This document shows, in pieces, positions 25,905 to 36,100 of a stretch of 64,000 nt of DNA. The number at the start of each line of letters is the position of its first letter. Position 1 is the stretch's first letter. This stretch comes from DAOTTX01 sp034437515 (GTDB taxonomy: Bacteria; Chloroflexota; Anaerolineae; Aggregatilineales; Phototrophicaceae). Location: assembly GCA_034437515.1 (NCBI GenBank), contig DAOTTX010000104.1, forward strand, positions 1-64,000. Reading direction: 5' to 3'. Under the pieces are notes generated by a model. The model made no database searches. It saw only the letters and a program-made list of their open reading frames with translations, and was not told the DNA's origin. The position numbers and the translations under genes were made by a program.

Positions 25905-26353
25905 GCGTCCTCTAATGTCTCCAATTCACGCCGAATCGAATCCGCATATCGTGTGGCAGATTGCGCATAAGCGCCTTGTGGTGCAATTTGTAGATAGGTT
26001 TCAAAGTCACTGAGGGCTGCTTCACGGGTGGTGAGGCCGGTCTGCAAGATTGAATAATACAACACCCCGCGATGGAAATAAGCCGGGGCGTAAGTTGTAT
26101 CGCGGTTGAGCGCAGTGTTGTAGTCTTCCAGCGCCTGATCCCACTCATAAAGCGCGAGGCTGACCTGACCGCGCAGGGTGTAGTGTGCCGGGTCATCAGG
26201 GTCAAGGCGAACGGCAACCGTCGCCAGCGCACGAGCCTCATCGAACTGATTATTCTGGAGTGCATTTCGTGTGCTCTGAACAAGAACCCGGTCTATACAA
26301 TCTGTCTGAACGCCACCGGTGAGCAGCGCGCAAATGAACAGCAAAGCAAACAT
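25895..26353 (-). CDS. Secreted or membrane-anchored TPR protein
   Basis: 152 residues from the ATG at 26353, which has a strong AAGGAG 5 nt upstream. A short hydrophobic N-terminus (MFALLFICALLTGG) is followed by a Cys (QTDC), so export or lipid attachment is possible although the lipobox is poor. Two to three TPR units follow: ALQNNQFDEARALATVAVRLDP, ALYEWDQALEDYNTALNRD and a third with AALSDFETYLQIAPQG. Its promoter must lie in the TATCCCAA cluster shared with gyrA. Function not recognised. Confidence 0.65.
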   Translation of the reverse strand: MFALLFICALLTGGVQTDCIDRVLVQSTRNALQNNQFDEARALATVAVRLDPDDPAHYTLRGQVSLALYEWDQALEDYNTALNRDTTYAPAYFHRGVLYYSILQTGLTTREAALSDFETYLQIAPQGAYAQSATRYADSIRRELETLEDAGT

Positions 26354-26368
26354 TTGATCTCCTTTATA

Positions 26369-26434
26369 TATCCCAATATATCCCAAATTTGGGATATATT
26401 CTGTTAACTTTTGGGATACGTGCGTGTATCCCAA
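26369..26434. promoter_or_regulatory. Cluster of five TATCCCAA elements
   Basis: TATCCCAA occurs at 26369-26376, 26379-26386 and 26427-26434, and inverted (TTGGGATA) at 26389-26396 and 26411-26418. The second and third form one perfect palindrome and the fourth and fifth a wider one. The first three start exactly 10 bp apart, one helical turn. The cluster lies in the divergent region between the TPR gene and gyrA, upstream of TATAAT-like sequence at 26459. Most likely a cooperative operator; no regulator can be named. Confidence 0.7.
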
Positions 26435-26626
26435 CTCGCAATTTGACCACTTTTCGCGTATAATATTCGTATAAAATGTATAGGTAAATTTCATGCATTT
26501 GTAGGCCATTTCCCCACCCCATATTCGTGACAGGATCGCTAACCTAGCCATCACCTACGCCTTGTGTTGTGTGGAGTGCGCGTGTTTGCAGAAGCGAAAG
26601 TTGAAAGGAGCCAGGGTCGTCTGCGC

Positions 26627-26653
26627 ATGAGCAGCGACCACACGAACCTATGA
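26627..26653 (+). CDS. Possible 8-codon leader ORF overlapping gyrA
   Basis: ATG at 26627 encodes MSSDHTNL and stops at TGA, which overlaps the gyrA ATG as ATGA. AAAGGAG lies 16 nt upstream of this ATG, whereas gyrA itself has no ribosome-binding site. Coupling of gyrA translation to this mini-ORF is inference; it may be chance. Confidence 0.3.
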   Translation: MSSDHTNL

Positions 26654-29181
26654 CAGACAACGGAGATTATAAGGATCTGCCGATAGGCAACGTCCGCACG
26701 ATGGACATCAACGAGGAGATGCGCGGCAGTTACCTCGATTATGCGATGAGTGTCATCGTCAGCCGTGCGCTTCCAGATGCGCGTGATGGCCTGAAACCCG
26801 TGCATCGCCGCATCCTCTATGCGATGTACGACATGGGCCTGCGTTCTAACACATCCCACAAAAAGAGTGCGCGTATCGTCGGTGAGGTGCTTGGTAAGTA
26901 TCACCCGCATGGCGATAGTGCGGTTTACGATGCGATGGCGCGTATGGCACAGAGTTTCTCGCTGCGCTATCCGCTGGTGGATGGACAAGGGAACTTCGGC
27001 AGCATCGACGGTGACAGCCCGGCAGCCATGCGTTATACCGAGGCACGCCTGGAAGCGATGGCGGAAGATATGCTCTCCGACATCAATATGGATACTGTCG
27101 ACTTTCAGGAAAACTACGACGGCACACAGATGGAACCCATCGTGCTGCCCGGACGGTTGCCCAACCTGCTGCTCAACGGTGCAAGTGGTATCGCAGTCGG
27201 TATGGCGACCAGCATCCCACCGCATAACCTGACCGAACTCAACGCGGCGATCACGTATCTGATCGACAATGTTGACCGCTTTGATGACATTAGCGTCGAT
27301 GAACTGATGGAATTCGTCAAAGGCCCGGATTTCCCGACCGGCGCACAGGTCATCATCAATGAGGAACTCAAAGAAGCCTACGCGACTGGTAAGGGCCGTG
27401 TCGCCATGCGAGCGCACTGTGTGGTCGAAGAAGGGCGCAATGACACCTTCCGGCTGGTCTTTACCTCTATCCCCTATCAAGTGAGCAAGACCGCAATCAT
27501 CGAGCGCATCGTCGCCCTTGTCCGTGATGGTCGCCTGGATGCAGTGCGTGACCTGCGCGACGAATCCGACCGCAACGGCTTACGCCTCGTGGTCGAACTT
27601 AAGCGCGGTGCGATCCCGCAGACCGTGATGAACCAGCTCTATAAATACACGCAGCTTCAGAGCACGTTCAGTATTCAGATGTTGGCGTTGGTCAAAAGTG
27701 AACCGCGTCTGCTGAGCCTCAAGCGCATGTTGCAGATTTACATTGACCATCGTTATGAAGTCATCGTCCGGCGCTCAGAATATGAGTTGGACAAGCGCCG
27801 CGCCCGCCTGCATATCCTCTCAGGTTTGCTCAAGGCGATTAGCAACATTGACCTCGTCATCCAGACTATCCGACAGGCGTCGGATACGGACACCGCCCGC
27901 GCACAATTGATGGTACGCTTTGAACTCTCCGAAGCACAGTCTAACGCCATCCTTGATATGCAACTGCGCCGCCTCGCCGCCCTGGAAAGCCAGAAGCTAC
28001 AGACTGAATACGACGAGGTGCAAGCGCGGATCGAGTATCTGGAAGATCTGCTCGGCTCAAAGACCAAGATCCTCGGTGTGATTCGTGATGACGTGACCGA
28101 GGTCACCGATCAATACGGCGACGCACGCAAGACCGACATCGACTTCGGTAGTGCAAACTTCGACGAGGCCGACCTCGTCCGTGAAGAAGATGTGGTGATC
28201 TCGCTCAGCGCCAACGGCTACATCAAGCGTGTGCCCGCCCGTGAGTATCGGGCACAGCGCCGCGGCGGTAAGGGTGTGATCGGCATGCAGACCAAAGAAG
28301 CTGACGTGCTGCGTGATATTTTTCATTCTAGCAGCTTAGATACGGTGCTGTTCTTCAGTGATAAGGGCAAGGTCTACTCCGAGCGTGCCTATCGCATCCC
28401 TGAATCGGGACGTGCGAACAAAGGCACGTTGATCCAGTCGGTTTTGCCGCTTGCACAGGACGAGGCAATCACGGCGATTCTGCCGGTTTCCGACTTTGAG
28501 CAAGAAGGCTGGTATTTCGTCATGGTGACGAAATACGGGCGCATCAAGCGGGTTGATCTGCAAGAGTTCGCCGAGGTACGCCCCAGCGGATTAATTGCGA
28601 TGAACCTCAACGAAGGTGATTACCTCGGCTGGGTGAAGTACAGTAACGGGTCACAGGACATTCTGCTCGTCTCCGAACAGGGACAGAGTATCCGCTTTAG
28701 TGAAAATGATGTTCGTCCGATGGGGCGGCAGGCCGGCGGGGTCAACGCGATCAAACTTGCCGATGGTGACCGCTCTGCTGGTATGGACATCATCGACGCC
28801 GACCACACGCACGTTTTGGTGGTCACATCGCGTGGCTACGGCAAACGCACCCCCATTGAAGAATATCCGCAGCAAGGCCGCTACGGTCTGGGTGTACGGA
28901 CGTTGAAACGTAACAAGCGCATCGGGCCGATTGTCGCCATGCGTGCGGTTAAAGAAGAGGATGAGATCATGCTGGTCACCCGTGCCGGAACGGTACTCCG
29001 CACGACACTTGACGACATCCGTGAGACCGGTCGCAGCACGCAGGGTGTCATTCTGATGAACTGCGCTGATGGCGATGAGGTTGTCGGCATCGCCGTGCTC
29101 AAACAGAGTGAAGAACTGGCAGCGATAGACGTGGAAATCGACCCGGAAACTGATCCGGCGAGTGCCAATGGCGCGGATTAG
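26650..29181 (+). CDS. gyrA: DNA gyrase subunit A
   Basis: 843 residues, normal length. It cleaves and rejoins DNA in the A2B2 gyrase. The start region MRGSYLDYAMSVIVSRALPD and RDGLKPVHRRILY are diagnostic. The catalytic Tyr lies near residue 129 (MRYTEARL). The quinolone-determining loop HPHGDSAVYD keeps both Ser (~90) and Asp (~94), so no common resistance substitution is present. The C-terminal pinwheel has the GyrA box QRRGGKG at ~535, which separates gyrase from topoisomerase IV. gyrB is not next to it. There is no good Shine-Dalgarno directly before the ATG; see the overlapping mini-ORF. A terminator follows at 29215. Confidence 0.98.
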   Translation: MTDNGDYKDLPIGNVRTMDINEEMRGSYLDYAMSVIVSRALPDARDGLKPVHRRILYAMYDMGLRSNTSHKKSARIVGEVLGKYHPHGDSAVYDAMARMAQSFSLRYPLVDGQGNFGSIDGDSPAAMRYTEARLEAMAEDMLSDINMDTVDFQENYDGTQMEPIVLPGRLPNLLLNGASGIAVGMATSIPPHNLTELNAAITYLIDNVDRFDDISVDELMEFVKGPDFPTGAQVIINEELKEAYATGKGRVAMRAHCVVEEGRNDTFRLVFTSIPYQVSKTAIIERIVALVRDGRLDAVRDLRDESDRNGLRLVVELKRGAIPQTVMNQLYKYTQLQSTFSIQMLALVKSEPRLLSLKRMLQIYIDHRYEVIVRRSEYELDKRRARLHILSGLLKAISNIDLVIQTIRQASDTDTARAQLMVRFELSEAQSNAILDMQLRRLAALESQKLQTEYDEVQARIEYLEDLLGSKTKILGVIRDDVTEVTDQYGDARKTDIDFGSANFDEADLVREEDVVISLSANGYIKRVPAREYRAQRRGGKGVIGMQTKEADVLRDIFHSSSLDTVLFFSDKGKVYSERAYRIPESGRANKGTLIQSVLPLAQDEAITAILPVSDFEQEGWYFVMVTKYGRIKRVDLQEFAEVRPSGLIAMNLNEGDYLGWVKYSNGSQDILLVSEQGQSIRFSENDVRPMGRQAGGVNAIKLADGDRSAGMDIIDADHTHVLVVTSRGYGKRTPIEEYPQQGRYGLGVRTLKRNKRIGPIVAMRAVKEEDEIMLVTRAGTVLRTTLDDIRETGRSTQGVILMNCADGDEVVGIAVLKQSEELAAIDVEIDPETDPASANGAD

Positions 29182-29214
29182 CGTCATCGCTGTGATAGAA
29201 AAATAACGACGAAG

Positions 29215-29236
29215 CCCGGTGAACAGCCGGGTTTTT
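29215..29236 (+). terminator. Intrinsic terminator of gyrA
   Basis: CCCGG, 7-nt loop, CCGGG, TTTTT, 33 nt past the gyrA stop. Because an in-frame GTG at 29219 falls inside this hairpin, the downstream gene is taken to start at the later GTG at 29258. Confidence 0.75.
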
Positions 29237-29257
29237 GATATGAAAGGAGTTTCGTTC

Positions 29258-30100
29258 GTGAAAAAAGGTGTTTTTCTGCCGAACTTCAAGTGCTTCGGCA
29301 ACGCACAGATCATGGCAGACCTCGCTTACGAGGCCGAACAAGCCGGTTGGGATGGCTTTTTCATCTGGGATCACGTCAACCGGCGACCGGAAATGGGCGA
29401 TGTCGTCGATCCCTGGATTGCGCTGACGGCGGTCGCCATGCAAACCGAGCATATCCGCTTCGGCGCGATGATTACGCCCGTACCGCGCCGCCGTCCCTGG
29501 CAACTTGCGCGTGAAACCGTCTCGCTGGATCATCTCTCAAACGGGCGGTTGATCTTCGGCGCGGGGATCGGCAGCGGTAAGCCGATGGAATGGGCCAACC
29601 TGGGCGAAGAAACTGACGCCCGTGTGCGCGGTGCCATGCTCGATGAGGGGCTAGCCATCCTCGATGGCCTGTGGTCAGCGGAGCCGTTCACCCACATGGG
29701 CGCTTACTACGATGTCAACGACGCACAGTTCCAACCGGGGCCGGTGCAGCAACCACGCATCCCGGTGTGGGTTGGCGGGAACTGGCCCAACAAAGCGCCG
29801 ATGCGCCGCGCCGCTCGCTGGGATGGTGCGTTTGCGATTTTGCCCGACGATGACGACGCGGCGAACCTCAATGCATTCAAAGACCTGGTCGCTTTTCTTC
29901 ACACCGAGCGCAAAGACGACACACCATTTGACATTGTTTACAAGGGTGGGCCGGGGATGTCGCCGGCGCTAATCAACGACTATGCCGACGCCGGGGCGAC
30001 GTGGTGGCTGGCGAACATCGCACCGCATCACTACGGGGCCACCTGGGAAGGTGAGTGGCCGCTGGCTCCCATGCGTGCGACCATCCAGCAGGGGCCATAG
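29258..30100 (+). CDS. LLM class flavin-dependent oxidoreductase (luciferase-like)
   Basis: 280 residues from GTG 29258, which has AAAGGAG 8 nt upstream. The TIM-barrel luciferase-like family is recognised by GVFLPNFKCFG, AYEAEQAGWDGFFIWDH, the DPWIALTAVAMQTEHIRFG strand-helix, the FGAGIGSGKP loop and PVWVGGNWPNKAPMRRAARW near the end. These enzymes use FMN or F420. The helix after WVGG and the absence of an F420-specific signature leave the cofactor open. The gene is monocistronic after the gyrA terminator. Substrate unknown. Confidence 0.88.
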   Translation: MKKGVFLPNFKCFGNAQIMADLAYEAEQAGWDGFFIWDHVNRRPEMGDVVDPWIALTAVAMQTEHIRFGAMITPVPRRRPWQLARETVSLDHLSNGRLIFGAGIGSGKPMEWANLGEETDARVRGAMLDEGLAILDGLWSAEPFTHMGAYYDVNDAQFQPGPVQQPRIPVWVGGNWPNKAPMRRAARWDGAFAILPDDDDAANLNAFKDLVAFLHTERKDDTPFDIVYKGGPGMSPALINDYADAGATWWLANIAPHHYGATWEGEWPLAPMRATIQQGP

Positions 30101-30131
30101 GCTAAACGTCGGGTTTTCCATCCGGGGCGCG

Positions 30132-30140
30132 TGCTATAAT
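30132..30140 (+). promoter_or_regulatory. Extended -10 promoter element
   Basis: TGCTATAAT, an extended -10 (TGn plus consensus TATAAT), 38 nt before the ATG of the serine hydrolase gene. No clear -35, as expected for this promoter type. Confidence 0.5.
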
Positions 30141-30178
30141 GACGACGATTTTGTAAGTGAGGGTTGAGGGTCGAATTT

Positions 30179-32041
30179 ATGAAACGTATTGGCATCGTAG
30201 GTCTGCTATTGGCTTCTGCTATTGTCGCTCTGGTCGCTGCCGGACAGGGAACGGGCGTCGAAGCCGAAGCCATCAATCAAGCGAATGTCCGTGCCCGACC
30301 GGACATCAACGCCGAACAGGTCGCTGAGATCACCAGCGGCACCCGCTACGCCGCTCTTGGACGCAATGAATTCATCTCCTGGGTGTTGCTCGGTGACCGC
30401 GAAACGCTGCAACCGGTCGGCTGGGTGTTCGGCGATCTGTTGACGTTTTACGGCGGCGATATTCGCCAGTTGCCCCTCTCGACGGTTGAGGTCGGGGTGT
30501 CGCCGACGAATACGCCTCAGCCCACACCGGTTTCTGAGACACCCGCCGCGAATGACCCGGCTGAAACGGGTGCAACTGCCGTACAGGTCACGCCGTTTGC
30601 TGGCACACCGCAGGCACCCGACGTCACCGCGACGACGCAGCCGCCCGCTTCCGGCGTGACAGGTTTGGTGCAGGGTGAGATCAACCTGCGTTATGGCCCT
30701 GGAACGCAGTACACGGTGTTGCGCCGGGCGTTCCCCGGTGAGATGTTGGAGATCACCGCGACACACTCCCAATTGCCCTGGGTGCAGTTCCGGCTGGCAG
30801 AATCGCCGACCGGCTTTGGTTGGGTCGCGGAAAACCTGCTGGACTACACCGGCAATCTTGCTACGCTGCCGGTCATCACGCAGATGACCTTCGCACTGCC
30901 GGAACTGACACCGACCCCCGCCCGCCGTGAGGTCGTGTCGGTACCGGGTGGTGAGGCAGTTTCCGTCAGCCCGGCGTTTGCCGCATTGGGTGATCGCATC
31001 TGGAACACCTTCCTTGATGCTAATTTCGTGCCGGAGGGGGGACGCTTCGCCTCGTTGTATATCCAGGATTTGCAGACCGGCGAAGCGATCGCTTATAACA
31101 ACGAGGTCGCCTACAGCGGCACCAGTGTTAACAAGGTCGCGCTGCTAGCGGAGTACTACGCCTCGATTAACGGCTACCCGACCAATCAGGAAGGCGAAGA
31201 CATCGCCAAGACCATGATTTGCAGCCAGAACACGACCAGTAATGATCTGCTGAGCGTGATTGGCGGTGAGGGTGTCGCCAGCCAGGAATATCTGCGCGGT
31301 GCGGAACTGACGACGATCTTTTTGCGACGTTTGGGCTTCGAGGACACCTTCTTAACCGCGCCCTACGATGCCCGACCGAATAGCGAGGTACAGCCGACCG
31401 CACCGCCGCGTGCTATCGAACTGCCGATAACCGCCGCAGACCAAAGCCGCGCCAACCCTAACCCCTCCAACCAGTTGACGGTAGATGAGATCGGTACGTT
31501 GTTGAGTGCGATGTATCAGTGTGCCTACAACGAAACCGGGCCGCTCATCGATGAGTTCGGTGGTGCGTTTACCCCGCAAGAATGCCGTCATATGCTGCAT
31601 GTGATGAGTAATAACACTGTCGATGCGTTCATCAAGGCGGGGGTGCCTGCTGATGTGCGTGTCGCGCATAAACATGGTTGGATCGCCGATACACACACGA
31701 ACGCGGGCATCGTGTTCACGCCCGGCGGTGATTACGTGATGGCGGTCGCGTTCTATCAGCCGGAGACTATTCTGTTCTCCGAGACGCTGCCGCTGGCGGC
31801 GAATGCCTCGCGTGCGGTGTATAACTATCTCAACCCCACCGCACAATTAGACCAACCGCGTGAGGGTTTCATCCCCGAAGCGGCGGATTGTCCTTACGGG
31901 CCGAATCATCCGTTAGTGATGCAGATCACCAACCCGGACTTCCTCGCGGTCAATGATCCATCGTTGTACTATACCGGGGACGAAGCCACGCCGGAGCCGC
32001 TCCCATCGACGCCGACACCGACCGCGACGGTCAGCCCCTAG
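30179..32041 (+). CDS. Secreted serine hydrolase (class A beta-lactamase fold) with two SH3b domains
   Basis: 620 residues from the ATG at 30179 (GAGGG 8 nt upstream). Signal peptide of ~30 residues. Bacterial SH3 domain 1 at ~32-92 (ANVRARPDINAEQV) and 2 at ~165-225 (INLRYGPGTQYTVLRR) are joined by a Thr/Pro-rich linker. A beta-lactamase-like serine hydrolase domain occupies ~260-560: Ser316-V-N-Lys319 (SxxK), SND in TTSNDLLSV, and KHG in AHKHGWIADTHTNAG in place of KTG. The C-terminus is a Pro/Thr tail. SH3b domains bind cell-wall peptide, so a wall-located DD-peptidase-like or beta-lactamase-like role is likely. The Lys-His-Gly motif is unusual for a true beta-lactamase. Confidence 0.85.
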   Translation: MKRIGIVGLLLASAIVALVAAGQGTGVEAEAINQANVRARPDINAEQVAEITSGTRYAALGRNEFISWVLLGDRETLQPVGWVFGDLLTFYGGDIRQLPLSTVEVGVSPTNTPQPTPVSETPAANDPAETGATAVQVTPFAGTPQAPDVTATTQPPASGVTGLVQGEINLRYGPGTQYTVLRRAFPGEMLEITATHSQLPWVQFRLAESPTGFGWVAENLLDYTGNLATLPVITQMTFALPELTPTPARREVVSVPGGEAVSVSPAFAALGDRIWNTFLDANFVPEGGRFASLYIQDLQTGEAIAYNNEVAYSGTSVNKVALLAEYYASINGYPTNQEGEDIAKTMICSQNTTSNDLLSVIGGEGVASQEYLRGAELTTIFLRRLGFEDTFLTAPYDARPNSEVQPTAPPRAIELPITAADQSRANPNPSNQLTVDEIGTLLSAMYQCAYNETGPLIDEFGGAFTPQECRHMLHVMSNNTVDAFIKAGVPADVRVAHKHGWIADTHTNAGIVFTPGGDYVMAVAFYQPETILFSETLPLAANASRAVYNYLNPTAQLDQPREGFIPEAADCPYGPNHPLVMQITNPDFLAVNDPSLYYTGDEATPEPLPSTPTPTATVSP

Positions 32042-32082
32042 CAGAGTCGAACGGCTGTAACCAGCCTCATACTGTTCAACAT

Positions 32083-32108
32083 AAAACCCGATCAAAAGAT
32101 CGGGTTTT
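32083..32108. terminator. Bidirectional intrinsic terminator
   Basis: Perfect 11-bp arms (AAAACCCGATC and its complement) with an AAAA loop, giving a T run on both strands. It sits between the convergent serine hydrolase and malG-like genes. Confidence 0.9.
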
Positions 32109-32134
32109 GTCGTCATGATTGTGCAGGGTTGACG

Positions 32135-33145
32135 TCAGCCTTTGACCGCCCCAACCGTCAGCCCACCGACAATTTGATCTTGCAAGGCGAGGTAGAGGAT
32201 TACAACCGGGGTGCCGGAGATCAACGCGCCAGCCGCAAACTTCCCCCAGTCTCGGTTGAAGTCCGCTGTGATGAAGTTATACAGTCCGACCATCAACGTC
32301 CAGCGTTCGGTGTCACGTAGCATCACACGCGCCAACACAAACTCGTTGAACGTGCCGACGAAGGCCAGCACACCCACCACCGCCAGGATCGGGCGCACCA
32401 GTGGGAAGATCAACATCCAGAAGATCTGCCAGTGAGTCGCGCCGTCCACCCGTGCGGATTCGTCGATGTCCTTCGGGATCGAGTCGAAGAAACCCTTCAT
32501 CAACCAGGTGTTGATGCCCATCGCCCCACCCATGTAGACCAGAATCAGCCCACCCAGACTGTTGATACTGAACAGTTCTAGCCATGTCCAGTCGATAAAA
32601 CTGAGGAAGGGCAGGGCTTCGGGGATGGCGGTAGCCAGCCTGCCGATTTCCAGCAAGACGAGGAACAACGCCACCATCGTGAGCAAATTCGGGAACACCT
32701 GGATCAGCAGCACACCCAACAAGAGCGACCGCCTCCCCTTGAACCTGAAACGCGAGAACGAATAAGCACTTAACGCGGTAATCAGCACGACCAACACCGT
32801 GCTGACCGTCGCCACGATGAACGAGTTGGCAATCCAGTTCCAGAAGGGGTAGATGTCGAGTTCATCGACCATCAATGCCTGGAAGTTCGCGGTAAGATCA
32901 TCGAAGTTTTCGACGTCACGTGGGATCAGCGACCGTGTGTTCAGATTGCCGGATGGATTGAACGCCGATGATGCGATGAACACCACCGGGAACAGCGCAA
33001 AGGCCAACGCAATACCGATAATCACCACACGGATGATATTGGTGGTCAGTATCTCACGCTGTGAGATGACCATGCCGGTTTCTTTGCGGTTGCCGGTGCC
33101 GCCACTGGGTTTACCCTGTTTTTCAGGTTGTGCTGTATTAGACAC
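32135..33145 (-). CDS. malG: Sugar ABC transporter permease, MalG type
   Basis: 336 residues with six membrane segments. The permease coupling (EAA) motif reads DIDESARVDGATHWQIFWMLIFPL; the end GGLTVGAVKG is close to the MalG C-terminus (GLTAGGVKG). A ~24-residue polar N-terminal extension precedes TM1. The start is GTG (33145-33143) in GTGTCTAA, overlapping the stop of the malF-like gene by 8 nt, so translation is coupled. It is last gene of the malEFG-type operon and followed by a terminator. No ATPase gene is in the operon; the ATPase must be supplied from elsewhere. Confidence 0.92.
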   Translation of the reverse strand: MSNTAQPEKQGKPSGGTGNRKETGMVISQREILTTNIIRVVIIGIALAFALFPVVFIASSAFNPSGNLNTRSLIPRDVENFDDLTANFQALMVDELDIYPFWNWIANSFIVATVSTVLVVLITALSAYSFSRFRFKGRRSLLLGVLLIQVFPNLLTMVALFLVLLEIGRLATAIPEALPFLSFIDWTWLELFSINSLGGLILVYMGGAMGINTWLMKGFFDSIPKDIDESARVDGATHWQIFWMLIFPLVRPILAVVGVLAFVGTFNEFVLARVMLRDTERWTLMVGLYNFITADFNRDWGKFAAGALISGTPVVILYLALQDQIVGGLTVGAVKG

Positions 33146-36100
33146 TTTCGCCCACCTCTTCCCATTGTTTCGTGAAACGGAATTGGAACAACGTAATCAA
33201 CGCGACGATGAAGAAGATTACGATCGTGATCGCGGACGCATATCCATAATCCGCACCCTGACCGCTACCAAACGCGAGGTTGTAGACGTAGTTGATGAGG
33301 ATGTCAGTTTGCCCGGCAGGGGTTGACGTCCCCGGAATGGGTGGGTCACCGCCGGTCAGCGCCTCGATGATGAGATAGTTGTTGAAGTTGAACGTAAACG
33401 ATGCGATGAGCAACGGCCCGACCGTGATGAGCAACAGCGGCAGCGTGATATTCCAGAAGCGCTGCCAGGGTGATGCACCGTCAACAGCGGCGGCTTCGTA
33501 GACATCCGAGGGGATGGCGGAAAGTGCTCCGCTGCAAATTAACATCATATACGGGTAGCCCAGCCACAGGTTCACCAGCAAGATCGCAACCTTCGCCCAC
33601 GTCCCGTTAGAGAACCAGGGGATCGAGATGTTAAACCAATCTGCCATCGTCTGTGTGATGATGCCGAGGTTTTCGTTGAGCATCCCCTGCCACACCAGGA
33701 TAGCGATCACACCGGGGACGGCGTAGGGGATAATCAGCAGGGAGCGGATGATCTTCTTACCGGGGAGCATCGCATCCTTGAGGATCAACGCCATGAACAG
33801 GCCGACGGCGAATGTCGTCAACACCGAAAGCAGCGCAAACGCGAACGTCCACAGTGCGATTTGAATCAGCGGTTCGAGTAAGGTGCTATCTTCGGCGAGC
33901 TGGGTAAAGTTTGCCAAACCGATGTTCACCCGATAGCCGGGGGAAAGTTCGTCCGCACGCGGCGGAGTCGCCAATACGTAGTTTTCACCGACTGTATCGG
34001 GGAATTCCACCGTGCTGTAGTAGACGAAGTTACCGATCAGATTCGGCTGTGCCGACAGTAGACGGTATTCCTCGGCGGCGGTCGCTAAAACTGCCGGATC
34101 GACTGTTGCCAGTTCGATACCGTCAAGTGTGATCTCCGGCAGGTAGAGATAGGCGTCTAACGTTTCGTTAAAGACCGGTGTGTCCTGGTCGTAGACAAAA
34201 TCGCCCTGGATTTCGTCCAAACTGATGAACGTCGGGATTTCTTCCAACCCTTCGATCTCGAACAGATCCGCCGTCGCCAGGTCAACACCTTCGAGGGCGA
34301 GATCTTCGCTATCGACATACGCGCCCTGCACCTCGTTGTAGACGAATTGCGGCAGTGTGTAGAGGCCGGTGGCTTCGTCCAGCGTGTAGATGTCGGCGTC
34401 TTCGTAGGCATCACCGCTGATGTCGGCAGTGGCGACCGTTTCGGCAGTCACATCACCATCGACCGAGCTGATGTCGATGAACACATTTTCCGAAGCGTTG
34501 TAGACGTAGTCCGCCGGGACGAATGCATTTGCCGGGTCGTCATCGAAGGTGTAGTAAGGTGTTGCCGTGCCGATGGCTTCCAGGGCTTCGATGCTGGCAA
34601 CGCTCAGGTCAACACCACTCAGATCAGCCGGTGTGATCTCACTGCTGTCGGGGTCAATGAACTGGTCGGAAGGTTCGTTATAGACGTAGTTCTGCGGCAC
34701 ATACAGGTCGGTCGCTTCGTTAAGCACGAAGACGGTCGCCCCTTCGATCTCACTCAGCGTTGCCAGATCCGCCGAGGCGAGGTCTTCCGCGCTGGCATCT
34801 GCGCTGCCGGGGTCGATGAAAGCACTGGCGCTCTCGTTGTAGATGTAGCCTTGCTGCGCGAAGACGTTTTGCGCCTCGAAATTCTGGTAGAAACGCGCCC
34901 CGTTGATGCCAATCGAGGGCAGCGCCGGGGTGGTGACGATGCGCTCGCCGGAGAGGCTCATCGGATTACGTATATCCACGCTGAAAAGATCAAGGTAGGC
35001 GTCTTCGGCTTCGTTGTAGACGAAGCGCAAGCGGCGCGGTTCAAATTCGCCGATCTCATCGTTGGCGTCGTACAGGGTCGCGGTAACTAGACCTTCCTGT
35101 GTGAATAGGTCTGCTGTATCCAGCCCAAGTTCACTGACCGTCACTGTGTCTCCGTCTGTTTGCAGAAGCTCAGAGGCGGTAATGCTGGAAAGATCAATAA
35201 AAGCGTCTTCCGGTTCGTTGTAAACAAACCGCCGCAGATAAGGACGCCCAGCCCGGTTGATGTCTACGATGCCGAGGGTGTCACCGCCTTCACCAAAATA
35301 CTCGAAGTCGATGCCTTGCAAGAAGGAAAGCGCCTGATTGCGCTCTACACGACCGACGACCTGGTCAAAACCTTCAAATTCTGTCGGTACGCCGTCAACA
35401 AATGTCGTGCCATCGGGCAACAGCAGATAGGTGCCGGTACGTCCTGCATCCATGTAGAAGCTGATTTCACCGGCGTCATTTTGTAGAATGGTCGTCTCGT
35501 ATTCTTCGCCTTCAGCATAGTCAAATGTAATGCCCTGGGCGGGGTCGTAGACGAAGGGTTCATCGAGGTTAACGGACGTACCTTGCAGGCCAATTTCCTC
35601 GATTTCAATGTTGCGTAGTGTCTCTTCGCGGGAAAATGGGTCAGCGATGCGCTCAAAGCCCGCAATCGAGCGTGGAATGGTCGCGCCCGTCGGCAAATCA
35701 ATCGCCAGTGATTCGAGTTCAGTCTCGTTCTCTTCCAGGTCAATTTCTTCCAGACCACCACCGGGGAGGTAGTACAACGCCTCGTCAACTTCACCGAGGC
35801 CGCTGATCTCCGTCAGCCACAGCCCGATTTCTTCTGATTCGTTGGCGAAAAAGGTGACTTCAAAGGTATCACCGCTGCTTTGTTCGAGCACTAAGGCTTC
35901 GTCAATGTCGTAGAGATACTCTAAATCCAGGTTCACCGGGGCGATACGCACAACCTCAACCGGGTCATTGAATTCGAGAGTCTCGATCTCGGCGAGCACA
36001 TTTTCCGGATCATCAACAGTTTGGAAGCCCTCAACCTGGGGTGCGCCTTCTTCTTGTGGTGTGACACCGAATTGTTCCGGCAGGGAGATTTGCTGGAAGC

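Noticed and set aside
26551..27480. A 309-codon minus-strand frame
   Set aside because: Shadow of gyrA; it would also overlap the operator cluster region and has no ribosome-binding site or domain.
28651..29313. A 220-codon minus-strand frame at the end of gyrA
   Set aside because: Antisense to the gyrA pinwheel domain and the gyrA terminator.
34150..35225. CRISPR array or recent tandem duplication
   Set aside because: The ~170-nt periodicity comes from diverged protein repeats within an intact reading frame; there are no identical short repeats with unique spacers.
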